From the NCBI GenBank assembly GCA_035610365.1, contig CM069435.1, forward strand, positions 89,003,389 through 89,067,388: a stretch of 64,000 nt of DNA. The letters run 5' to 3'. The position numbers were made by a program, and so were the translations under genes. The DNA comes from Aquatica leii (lineage: Eukaryota; Arthropoda; Insecta; Coleoptera; Lampyridae). Positions 50,270 through 59,313 of this stretch are shown piece by piece. How positions within the stretch are numbered: position 1 is the stretch's first letter; every line of letters begins with the position of its first letter. A model generated the notes under the pieces. The model did no database searches and was not told where the DNA came from. It saw only the letters and a program-made list of their open reading frames with translations.

Positions 50270-50880
50270 TGAGTATTAGGGCTTGATAGAGAAACTCCGG
50301 GTTACATAGTAACAGAAGCAGTAAAAGCTGAAGAAATCAGAGTGGACGCAGGAAAACGGCGAGTGAAAAACGAAAATTGAATGAAAAGGAAAAAAAGAAC
50401 ATTTTGTAAGAATGTAGAAAATTGATAAAAGACAGAAAAATAAATTACGAGCAAAATGATAGAAAAGCATATTACGAGAGAACTGGATATGCATGACAAA
50501 ATGTGGAAAGCCTAAGAACAGATGGGATCAATATGAGAGAAACGTTAGTAAAGAGAGACAAAGACGTACAACAACAAGAAAAGAGATCGAAGATAACACA
50601 GTCCAGATACAATAAGCACTACGATAAAATAAAAAAAGAAGAATTACTTCAGTATCTGGAAGAAAAGATGAAGAAGAGAAACAAGAAAATATATCAAGAC
50701 TCAGAGATAATAAAGAAAGAAGAAACAAATATTGGACAAAGGACACGGCGATGTTATGCAGACTGTGCGAGGAGGAATGCGAAACGGTTGACCACATACT
50801 TAAAGAATGTGAAATGCTGAGGAAAAAGGAGAAGAAAGGAAAAAAATACTGTAAAAGGAAGAGAGCAAATAAAACTTATT
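50270..50880 (+). pseudogene. LINE C-terminal region with CCHC zinc knuckle
   Basis: LDRETPGYIVTEAVKAEEIR at about 50,280 is followed by SRYNKHYDKIKKEELLQYL (about 50,590). After a frame change near 50,700 comes YWTKDTAMLCRLCEEECETV and then DHILKECE (50,730-50,812). The CRLC...H...C spacing is the C-terminal nucleic-acid-binding knuckle of this LINE group. The frame is broken near 50,390-50,520 and 50,700. Confidence 0.65.
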
Positions 50881-51710
50881 TATTAGAAAGTTGATGATGT
50901 AAATTAGTCGCGTTCAAAACTTAGCAAACAAATAGATAGTCCTGTTGTCGATCATTCTGCTAATCATATTTTATGAATTTATATTGCCTATTGGTCTCTT
51001 GAGAGTGGCCCAGTATGTGCAAACAAAGAAGAATAATTTAAGAAACAACCAGGTTCTATTGATGAGTGAGCAAGGTGGCAGCTCAGGTTGCCATCTTTTA
51101 GCCTGACCTACTTTTCGACATCTTTTAATTAGTCGATGGGTTTATTTATTTTTACTGTAGTTTTTCCGCTTTCTCTGCCACTTGATCATGGAATCATTTT
51201 GAGCTGCTCAAAATAAGAGTTTATTTCGTCCTTATGCCTTTTGGTGACCAGCATATCCCAAGCTTCAGCTTCCGTCAGTAGTTATGCTACTTAGGTAGAC
51301 ACCGTGCTGTAGACCGATCTAATCCTCAACGAGGCCGTCTGTTGTCACAGTTTACTATACCTTGTTACTTCTTGCGTTCTATAGCTCGTGTTTATTTTTA
51401 AGACGCCTACAAAAGCTGACTACCTTAGAAATTAATTGTCTCTTGGCGGTTGTTGATCTATATGTATTTGGCATAGTTTTTGTAATTGTTGTTGCTATTC
51501 TTATAACTTTGGTAGTGAGCAACGTGGTAATCGTAATTCAGGTGTTTGTTTAAAAAGTGCGAGCGACGGTATTGATTTCGATGTTTTCGATGGCGTAAGT
51601 TTCGGGTCGTCGTAAAAATGTGTTGATGCATGTAAGACAGTAGCGTTTGTCTTCGGAAATAGAAAATAGCCTCACGATGTCTAAGTGAACATATTCGAAA
51701 CACACGGTTT

Positions 51711-51788
51711 GTAACGTGCGATTTTTTTATAGAGCATCCTATACACAATATGCTTTCCGTATAAACTTTTTAAGTTGGCTACATTGTG
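51711..51788. repeat. Dispersed repeat, copy 1
   Basis: Sequence of the form 'gtaacgtgcgat', 'ttatagagcat', 'ttccgtataaac', 'tttttaagttggctacattg' matches 60,420-60,480 block by block, with a small insertion. It is probably part of an unrecognised transposable element, for example the 5' end of a LINE on the minus strand. Confidence 0.5.
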
Positions 51789-52689
51789 TTACGTTGATTT
51801 ACCCGTTACTTAAGGCAGACGACTAGCTCAATATTCCGGTGGAAAAATTGCAGGTGATACTCGCTGTGCTAATTAAAAACTCATTAGAAAAGCCTCAAAA
51901 CGGGAAAAACGATTAATTATAAATCCAGTTTAAATTCGCTGAACACTGAAAAAAAAACAAGTCTCAAAACTCAGTTTAATTAACAAGAATATATTCATTT
52001 CAAACAAGAAAATAAGAGTTAAAAAACGAGATAGAACGATAAAATAGTCGAAGAGCAAATGACGTACTTTACAATCACCGTAACTTCAAACGTACTCGAT
52101 TAACTACTTTGTTTACATGCAGTCTCTACAAAAATATGAGTACTAAATTTACCCCGCCAAAAGCTCCTTGTCACAAGTAGCAACGTTCACTACTTCTTAT
52201 ATATTTGGAGTCGAAAGTAATCGTACTATGTAAGCTTACGTACAACGTTATGTGCTTAACTTTGGCTTTAATTACATTCAAAATGATCAAAGAAACGTCA
52301 GCGTACTCGAGACAAATTACGTTACATAGAGTTAAAGACAATTTAAAAATTACAGCTAAAAGTAAAATGAATTAGTATGTTTTACACTTTGATTAAATGG
52401 AACAAGTAATACGGTGAATTCCAAATAAACACATGCTGAAAGCTAACTGTTAATTATATAATTAAGAAATTATAAGATACTCAAATAACTTTAGAAGAAA
52501 GCGCGAGTTATCCTTGGTTTCATAGATAAGGTGGAATCCACAGATGTTAATGTATTGACTATTGACTTGAATCATAAAGCTTTTGAAGGTTATTAGTTGA
52601 GTATCCCCACCTACGACAAAACTAATGATTCCTACAGATTTATATCTCCGAGATAGCTGTGTGATAGGCCCACGAAACTCGCTAAAAAG

Positions 52690-53001
52690 TTAAACGTATT
52701 TAAAGTAACGTGACGACGCTATTTCAGAATTTCTGACAATACTTGAGAACGCCACACAATTAACAAAATTGCTTAATCCGATTAGTACATTGAACAATTC
52801 TTCCTCAATACATTTTCTAAAAGTATAATAGAAATAACCAATCAGAAAAATTAAGTAAAAAAAAGTATTACTAACAATGTCGAGGAATAGCGTCCTAATA
52901 CAAACAAACGTTTCCAACGATGTCAAATAGGTAAATGGATGAATAAAAATTCCTGTTGGTTTGCGTTTCTTTCTCCGGTAAACGTCGTAAACGATACGCA
53001 T
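52690..53001 (-). CDS. Possible coding exon or ORF with hydrophobic segments, unknown
   Basis: I do not recognise this 103-codon frame. The start MRIVYDVYRRKKRKPTG is basic. It is followed by GIFIHPFTYLTSLETFVCIR and a long hydrophobic run, LFLDIVSNTFFYLIFLIGYF, that could span a membrane. A second hydrophobic stretch is VLIGLSNFVNCVAFSSIV. Codon third positions are mixed rather than uniformly AT, which is unusual for the surrounding DNA. There are no neighbouring exons, no clear splice acceptor upstream and no matching family from memory. It could be the 3' exon of a host gene, a decayed element or chance. Confidence 0.2.
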   Translation of the reverse strand: MRIVYDVYRRKKRKPTGIFIHPFTYLTSLETFVCIRTLFLDIVSNTFFYLIFLIGYFYYTFRKCIEEELFNVLIGLSNFVNCVAFSSIVRNSEIASSRYFKYV

Positions 53002-53099
53002 TACAAGACAGTGTTGGCGACAAACCAGTGCAGGTGTGAATTTTAATTAGAAATAATATTTTTAACAAATACATAATTAACGACATTTTTGCTTACCAG

Positions 53100-53979
53100 T
53101 TCGAAATTTCAGGAAAAAGAAATGTCATCTTCTGTCATATTTTGCTGATTCTTGCCTCTCTTCTAGTGGTATATCCAAACTTTCTCAGCTATCTCTTCCT
53201 ACTTCAAATACTTGCGTATTTTGTCGTCGTTAAAATGAAAAACCTTTACGTTTGATTTGTTCTCTTGCTTTCCTTTCTCCGAAACTTTTTTCGATTTTTC
53301 AGATTACTAGGCCTATCTCCTCGTCGTTTCTCTTGTTGGTGTCTTGTGAAAGGTCTGTTACGTAAACGGGGACGTGTTTCTTTTTCTGATTCTTTGGATG
53401 TTAGTTGTTCTATACGACAAACACAAACAACTGATTTAAAATCACCACATGGTTTCTGATCGTGATCATAGTTTGGAAGCTCTTCGCTGTCATTTCTACT
53501 GGTTTTGTATGGGAATTAATATTTCTGAGTTTATACGTTCCTGTTCTTGCCCTTCGAGCTTGCACCGGAGCAATCCTATTGGGTCGAAGTGTCACGCATT
53601 GTCAGATACAACAAACCTTTCCAACACTCGTGTCGCTACAAGACCTTTATTACGTCCGCATAAAGATTCTATGTTTTCTCCTGATGTCAAAACTGACACT
53701 TTTGGTTTGGTTCTTTGTGTATGTCGTTGGTGTTTGGTTTGTTGTAGCTTGCATGCTTTCTCTTATTTTGTTGTCACCGATATTATTTTCTTTAGTTAAA
53801 TTTTCTGATAAATTCCTTTTGCTTTTTTTCTTCTCCATCTTACTTTAGGATAGACTACTGTTTTTATATCCGCTTAGTCGGCATTTTTAAGATTGGTACG
53901 TCACTTATGAAATTTTTTCTTTAGCTTCGAATTTGTTTTTTTTCGTGAGTTTCCTATTCTGCTTGTCGCCATTTTTTTT
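53100..53979 (-). other. Pyrimidine-rich segment with Lys/Arg-rich minus-strand reading, unknown repeat (left half)
   Basis: The plus strand is strongly T/C-rich. On the minus strand there are Lys/Arg/Glu-rich readings such as KESEKETRPRLRNRPF and LRCKLEGQEQERINSEI, plus GLVATRVLERFVVSDNA, with stops and frame changes. The Penelope-like element sits at its upstream end. The matching right half is at 57,172-57,360 (PEPENKEKKKN). I read it as an older retroelement gag-like or ORF1-like remnant of unknown family. Plus-strand frames here are antisense artefacts. Confidence 0.35.
53970..53979. repeat. Candidate target-site duplication of the Penelope-like element, left
   Basis: CATTTTTTTT is repeated at 57,162-57,171 at the other edge of the element. 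It is low-complexity, so chance cannot be excluded. Confidence 0.5.
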
Positions 53980-54397
53980 GTAATAGCGAAGGCTTCCACC
54001 GCCGGAATCTATACTAACATTAGAATGTCTTCCGGGTTTGGACCGTGTCATAGTTGCAACCGAAGCTGCCAACGTTTCGCCCACTTTCGTAAGGGGCTTC
54101 ATCAGGGCGTGAGATAAATCGCAAAACTCAAACAAGCAATCGAAATCTAACTAAGAACTTCTCAAAAGTTAGGTTATCCACTTGTAAAACAAGCCATAAC
54201 CTAAACTATGAAAAAGTAAGAAAGAAAACGATAACCTGAAAAAGCAAACGAAAATCTAACAAAGAACCACTACCGAGTTAGGTAATCAACTTGTGAACCA
54301 AGCCAGATTCTAAACTAGGTAGAAGTGACTTAAGAAGAAGTAGTCTCCGTATTTAAAGGAACAGGATCGTCACGGATGAATAAGCTCGACCCTGATT
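53980..54397 (-). repeat. Penelope-like terminal repeat, left arm
   Basis: On the minus strand it runs from the last codons of the endonuclease through 'aagtgacttctacctagttt'-like text, 'aggttatggcttgttttac' and the hammerhead-like core to 'ccggaagacattctaatgtt', and ends with 'gaagccttcgctattac'. It is matched by the inverted copy at 56,778-57,161 and by both arms of the nested insertion at 43,435-43,937. Confidence 0.8.
54045..54112 (-). ncRNA. Hammerhead-ribozyme-like core in the left terminal repeat
   Basis: On the minus strand CTGATGA (54,105-54,099) is followed by stem II of the form GCCCCTT...AAGTGGGC and GAAAC (54,078-54,074). The next bases, CAGC-TTCG-GTTG, form a short UUCG-capped hairpin within stem III. 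Hammerhead motifs in Penelope-like terminal repeats are established knowledge. Whether this copy self-cleaves is not shown, because stem I and the cleavage-site pairing are unclear by eye. Confidence 0.55.
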
Positions 54398-56765
54398 GGG
54401 TTACGGTTGCTAGGGGGCGTGTTTTTGATAAATGACTAATAACCGGGAACCAAAGAGGGGATAGTTCGAAACCATGATCGCGATTGAAGTTATTGGGGTG
54501 TTTGATGATTTCTATGCTTTCTCGGAATTTCCTGTTGAAAAAGAATGGAGATTTGGCAATCAACGAAACATTATCAAAATCTATCTTGTGACCTGTAGTA
54601 AAATGATGTTCAGCGACCGCAGACTTGGAAGTATACCTTTTCCTTATACAACGATCATGTTCTGAAATGCGAGTAATGACGGTACGACCGGTTTTACCAA
54701 TGTAGACTAAACCACAAGAACAGGGAATTTGGTATACACCTTGAGATGAAAGTGTAGGAAATTAGTCTTTGGGAGAAGGAAGGATCTGAGAGATTTTGCC
54801 TGTCGAGTTGAATATGGGTTTAATACCATTCTTACGAAGGAGTTTTCCTATTTGATCTGTAACCTTGTGAAGGTAGGGTAAAAAGGCCAATTTCGGGTTG
54901 GATTCGGGAGTAGAAATGTCCTTAGGTAATCGAGTACGTGGATGTAAACGACGATTAATAACTCTATGAATATCTCGCTTCATATAACCATTGTTCACTA
55001 AGGTTCTAGTAAGATGACGGAGTTCTGAGTCTAGATTCTCAGGTTGACAAATAGAAAAGGCACGATGAACCAAAGATTCAATAACAGAACGTTTCTGTGC
55101 AGGATGATGATGAGACGAAGCATGAAGGTATCTGTCAGTATGGGTAGGTTTGCTATAAACAGAATGGCCTAGTAGTCCGTCGGGCTTACGAGTCACAAGA
55201 ACGTCAAGAAATGAAAGAGAACCATTACTTTCGGTTTTCATAGTAAATTTGATATCTAAGTGTTGATTGTTAAGATGATCAAGAAACTTAGACAATTCAA
55301 GATGACCATGAGACCAAACAATAAACGTGTCGTCAACATACCTAAACCACACTTTAGGTTTTAATATTGATGACTCCAAAGAAACCGTTTCAAAGGATTC
55401 CATAAAAATGTTAGCCACAACAGGTGATAGAGGAGAACCCATAGCAGCACCAGAAACCGGTTCGTAAAACTTGTTATCAAATTGGAAGTAAGTAGAGGAT
55501 AGACACTTATCAATAAGAAGAACCAAACTCAAGTCCTTGCCATGTTGAGACAGAATCTGTTTGATGATTATAAGCGAATCCTTAATAGGAACTTTAGTAA
55601 AAAGTGAAATAACATCAAAGCTCACGAGAAGATCTTGGGGTTCAAGTTTTATAGTTTTTAGACGTTGAATAAAATGTTGAGAGTTGAGGATGTGAGAAGA
55701 GGTTTTACCTGTAAACTCGCAAAGAATGTTGGACAAGAACTTGGCTAGCTTGTAAGTAGGAGATTGAATAGTACTGACGATAAGTCGAAAAGGAATACCT
55801 TGTTTGTGAATTTTGGGAAGTCCGTATAGACGAGGTGGTTTAGAATCTGATGGGGTAAGTCGACGTTTAGTTTCAGGAGGTAGATTGGAAGATTTGATGA
55901 TTTGGCTAACCTCGCGTTCAATCCTCGAAGTGGGGTTATGGGTTAGAAGAGCGCAAGTTTCCTCAGACAAAATAGAATTGATTTTCGTAACATAATCAAT
56001 TTGGTTCAAAACTACAGTGGCGTTGCCCTTGTCGGCTGGAAGAACAATAATATCAGGGTTCTTACGAAGACTTTTTAGAGCTGACTCTTCCGACTTAGAG
56101 ATGTTGGATTTAGGAATTTTAGATGATTCAAGGATTTTGCCAGTGTTAATACGAATGGGATCTGAGATGTGGCGAGGAAGATGTCTTATAGAAGACTCAA
56201 CAGCACATAGAATATCTTCTTTAGGAATACGTTTAGGAGCAACCGCAAAATTCAAACCCTTAGTGAGCACCGATTCCTGTTCTGAAGTGAGAACCAAACT
56301 TGATAAATTGACAACCGTCTTTACTGAGTTAGTAGTAGAAGAAACTTTACGATTCTTGGATTCCAATAATTGAAACTTTTTGAGATGACTTTCAGTGGTT
56401 AGTCGTAGAGTGGTATCAGACTGCTGTTAAGTAATATTGTCAAAGAATTTCCAATCATCCGGGGATAGAGAGTTGGCCAACTCAAGATGAAGATAGAAGA
56501 GTTGTTTCGAAATGGTGTCTAACTCTCGCCTAGTTTGCTTAATCCGTTCGCGTATCAACGCTAGACTAGCACGGTGTAGGATGTTTTTAGAAGAACGTGT
56601 CTGAATGTGGAACTTAATTTTGAGGAATGCAGGAATGATGTTGTGGTCACGACAGCGACTAAGAAAGGTTAAATTGCACAAAAGTTTGACGAGTTTGTGG
56701 CGAAGTTTAGAAAATACGGAGGTTTTAGAAGAAATATTCTCCCCGTAGAGATTGTTAATGTAATA
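54330..56765 (-). pseudogene. Penelope-like reverse transcriptase with GIY-YIG endonuclease, broken by two stops
   Basis: One minus-strand frame of about 810 codons is interrupted by TAA at 56,427-56,429 and TAA at 54,762-54,764. The N-terminal part (upstream of 56,427) has basic, helical sequence such as FLSRCRDHNIIPAFLKIK. The largest open part (56,366-54,762, 534 residues) has the Penelope signature PADKGNATVVL (residues 110-120), LYGLPKIHK (180-188), VSFDVISLFTKVP (248-260, first catalytic Asp), GSPLSPVVANIF (310-321) and YVDDTF (343-348). After the second stop the same frame reads GVYQIPCSCGLVYIGKTGR, the GIY-YIG nuclease core, followed by EHHFTTGHK, and ends at 54,330 inside the terminal repeat. 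No ATG is found in the first part, so the true 5' end was probably lost with the inversion. In a live element it would nick DNA and prime reverse transcription. Confidence 0.85.
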
Positions 56766-56777
56766 GCGAAGGCTTCC

Positions 56778-57161
56778 AATCAGGGTCGAGCTTAATCATC
56801 CGTGACGATCCTTTTCCTTTAAATACGGAGACTATTTCTTCTTAAGTCACTTCTACCTAGTTTAGAATCTGGCTTGGTTCACAAGTTGATTACCTAACTC
56901 GGTAGTGGTTCTTTGTTAGACTTTCGTTTGCTTTTTCAGGTTATCGTTTTCTTTCTTACCTTTTCATAGTTTAGGTTATGGCTTGTTTTACAAGTGGATA
57001 ACCTAACTTTTGAGAAGTTCTTAGTTAGATTTCGATTGCTTGTTTGAGTTTTGCGATTTATCTCACGTCCTGATGAAGCAACTTACGAAAGTGGGCGAAA
57101 CGTTGGCAGCTTCGGTTGCAACTATGACACGGTCCAAACCCGGAAGACATTCTAATGTTGG
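56778..57161 (+). repeat. Penelope-like terminal repeat, right arm (inverted)
   Basis: It begins 'aatcagggtcgagctt', which matches the reverse complement of 54,381-54,397, and continues colinearly to 'cccggaagacattctaatgt'. Differences from the left arm are scattered substitutions. Its orientation is opposite to the coding frame's own 3' repeat. Confidence 0.8.
57063..57129 (+). ncRNA. Degenerate hammerhead-like core in the right terminal repeat
   Basis: CTGATGA at 57,070-57,076 and GAAAC at 57,097-57,101 are intact, but stem II reads GCAACTT...AAGTGGGC. Two pairs are lost relative to the other copies. The downstream GGCAGCTTCGGTTGCAAC hairpin is kept. This copy is probably not catalytic. 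Confidence 0.45.
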
Positions 57162-57171
57162 CATTTTTTTT
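57162..57171. repeat. Candidate target-site duplication of the Penelope-like element, right
   Basis: CATTTTTTTT is the same as 53,970-53,979. Confidence 0.5.
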
Positions 57172-57657
57172 CTTCTCTTTGTTTTCAGGTTCAGGTTGAG
57201 ATTTCGTTTTTTGTACTTCATGTACTTCCGCTTCGTCGGCTGTTTTGGATGTTGCTAGTAGTTCTTAGGATATATCTTTTGCTACTCTGCCTTTTACTCT
57301 TTTTGCATATTCTAATCCGTTTAACGGCTTATACGTTAATGGTGACAGTCTAGCGCAGTGATCAATAATTACACTGGTCTGCAAAAAAATATTTTTTATC
57401 GAGCCCTGACACTATTCCGGGTGATCCAAATATGTCTTCCGTTTTCTTCCATCACCCACCATTTTCGAGGGAGCCCCAAATCTCTACTTTTACCACTTTT
57501 CGATAAATTAATTATAATTTATTTATCAAACGGTAATAATAATTATAATAATTATTATAATAATAAATATATGGACATGAATTTAATTTAAATGGGAAAA
57601 GCTATAAACAGTAATAAATAAAAAGATATTCATCGTTACTTGGTGCTTGCTTTCCTT
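57172..57657 (-). other. Right half of the interrupted Lys-rich unknown repeat, then AT-rich spacer
   Basis: At 57,172-57,350 the minus strand reads YKPLNGLEYAKRVKGRVAKD, one stop, then TADEAEVHEVQKTKSQPEP and a Lys-rich end next to the Penelope-like element. This appears to continue on the other side at 53,979. From 57,350 to 57,657 the sequence is non-coding, with an 'ataattattataataat' AT-rich tract near 57,536-57,560. It may hold the 3' end of the element encoding the next pseudogene. Confidence 0.35.
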
Positions 57658-59313
57658 TTATACCCTGAGGTAAAGCTCTCGTTTTAAAAACCAGCAGTAC
57701 TCCGCCAACATGCTTGCATTCCACTTCCCTAAAAATCTCTTCTCCAGCTTAGCGATGTCTTGATGGAACCGTTCCCCGTGTTCATCCGAGACTGCTCCTA
57801 AATTTTCAGGGAAAAAGTCCAGATGCGAGTGAAGGAATTGAACTTTAAGAGACATGTTACATCCTATGTCCTTGTACGCTAAAAGCAGTTCCTCGACGTG
57901 AGCGACATAATCTACACTTTTGTGGTTACCCAGGAAGTTCTTACAAACGTTTTGAAATGCAAGCCAAGCTCGTTTTTCTTTTCGATTTAGGTGTTCAATA
58001 AACGTCGAATCTTGGAAGAGTTGTCTAATCTGGGGACCAACAAAAACACCTTCTTTGATTTTAGCTTCGCTAAGACGAGAAAATTTAGTTTTCAAAAATT
58101 GAAATGCGCCACCTGCCTTGTCCACCGCTTTCACAAACTGCTTGATCAATCCGTTTGATGTGTACAGGTGGTAAGTAAATATTTTCCTTCGGAACCAAAG
58201 GATCGTGGTCGACATTTTTCTGACTAGAAATAAGATTTTCTCGCAGAGGCCAGTCCCGTACGATGTAATGTTTATCTCGTGCTCGGCTATCCCATTCACA
58301 AAAGAAGCAGCAATATTTTGTGAATCCTGATTGCAGGCCCGTGAGTAGAGCAACAACTTTTAAGTCAGCGCAAAGTTTCCACTTATAATCATGATAACTA
58401 ATTTTATCAAAGATTCAGAAGATGTTTTTGTATGTTTCCTTCATATCAACAGAGTATGCAACTGGAACTGATGGGAAGTGATTCCCATTTGCCAACAGGA
58501 CAACTTTTAAGCTTGTTTTTGATGAGTCTATAAACAGTCTCCATTTGTTTGGGTCACATGGCATCTGTAGCTCTGTCATCAATAAATTTGCGTTAGGGAG
58601 AACACTAAACTTTTATCTTCTGAGAAAAGACATTTTAGGGTTGCTTGTCTGGTCCTGTAAGAAGATATTTTTACTCCCTTTTCTAAGAGATTCCACTGTT
58701 GAAGTCGCAATCCTAGGAGCTGAGATTTAGTCTTGGGTAACTGCAAATTCCTGACAAGATCAGTTAATTCCGATTGAGTGAGAAGGTGAGGTTGCCGAGA
58801 AACTAAATCTGCGGAATACTCTTCATCATCATTGAACGTATTATTCGAAGCCCCAGGTTGTGGCTCAGAGTCTTTTAAATCAATTTCCGGCTCTAGAGTA
58901 TAAGTGTTTGGGGGGTCTGCGATTGGCAAAGTATCGTTATGAGGAACAGGTTTTAGAGCTAACGGAATATTGGTATACTGAATTGTATGCTTACTTTTGG
59001 TTGAAAACTCGATGGTGGAAGTCATACAAAAGTAACAATCTTTAAGATGACAGCGAGGTTTACGACAAACCATAGGCACTGCAAATGGCATTGATTTACG
59101 GGTACCTTTGAGCAATTTGGTCAAACTACTGTAACAAGTCGCACAACAAACTGATGGAGCCCAAGTCTCGTCTTGGTCGCTAACATGACAATCAAAGTAC
59201 AATTTATAAGCTGTTTTAACAAGCGGAGAAAGAGGTTTTCGTTGCGCTTTTAAAGTTAATTCCCCGCAGACATAGCAGAAGATATCGGGATGATTTTTAC
59301 ACTCGCGTGGCAT
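57658..59313 (-). pseudogene. Decayed multi-copy arthropod protein with CYVCG zinc-binding-type N-terminus
   Basis: The start MPRECKNHPDIFCYVCGELT (ATG at 59,313) and Cys pairs VCCATCYSSL and CRKPRCHLKDCYFC suggest zinc binding. DLVRNLQLPKTKSQLLGLRL and WNLLEKGVKISSYR follow. After a frameshift near 58,600 the reading continues with KWRLFIDSSKTSLKVV. It then meets a TGA at 58,415-58,417 and goes on with WKLCADLKVVALLTGLQSG, CCFFCEWDSRARDKHY and IYLPPVHIK. A second frameshift near 58,160 leads to GGAFQFLKTKFSRLSEAKIK, NFLGNHKSVDYVAHVEELL, NLGAVSDEHGERFHQDIAKL and the end at 57,658. From memory this is a repeated arthropod family of unknown function, probably carried by a transposon. The first part of the 232-codon frame (58,356 to about 58,160) is out of frame with the family. 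Three lesions make it a recent pseudogene. Confidence 0.75.

Larger units (their letters stand above)
47830..50880 (+). mobile_element. Non-LTR retrotransposon (I/R1-like LINE) remnant
   Basis: This purine-rich 3-kb block encodes, in order, an endonuclease, a reverse transcriptase and a C-terminal zinc knuckle of a LINE type that I recognise from ants and other insects. All domains are broken by stops and frameshifts. The 5' limit is taken from the first purine-rich, coding-like sequence and the 3' limit from the end of zinc-knuckle-linked sequence. No poly-A tail or target duplication could be fixed. Confidence 0.7.
50881..53099. other. Intergenic stretch, mostly without recognisable features
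   Basis: It contains a short segment at 51,711-51,788 that is similar to 60,420-60,480, and one open frame with hydrophobic segments at 52,690-53,001 (listed separately). The rest is AT-rich and not repeated in any way I can see. Pyrimidine-rich parts near 51,360-51,550 yield only spurious frames. Confidence 0.3.
53980..57161 (-). mobile_element. Penelope-like retroelement with inverted terminal repeats
   Basis: The element contains one reverse transcriptase plus GIY-YIG endonuclease frame on the minus strand, bounded by two copies of a terminal repeat in opposite orientation. The left copy (53,980-54,397) overlaps the 3' end of the coding frame. The right copy (56,778-57,161) is inverted and replaces the expected upstream repeat. 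The text 'tagcgaaggcttcc' occurs at the outer left end (about 53,983) and again at the internal junction (about 56,764-56,777). That is what a partly inverted tandem arrangement would leave. A 10-bp candidate target duplication flanks it. Inverted or tandem terminal repeats are known for Penelope elements. Confidence 0.85.

Noticed and set aside
53449..53848. 116- and 128-codon hydrophobic plus-strand frames
   Set aside because: They overlap each other in different frames and are the antisense of a Lys/Arg-rich minus-strand reading.
55813..56373. Plus-strand frames of 60 and 118 codons
   Set aside because: They are antisense to the conserved Penelope-like reverse transcriptase frame.
57658..58356. 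232-codon minus-strand frame taken as a complete gene
   Set aside because: Its first ~65 codons are out of frame with the conserved family, which is read in another frame there. The true start is at 59,313.
58860..59045. 61-codon plus-strand frame
   Set aside because: It is antisense to the CYVCG-family pseudogene.
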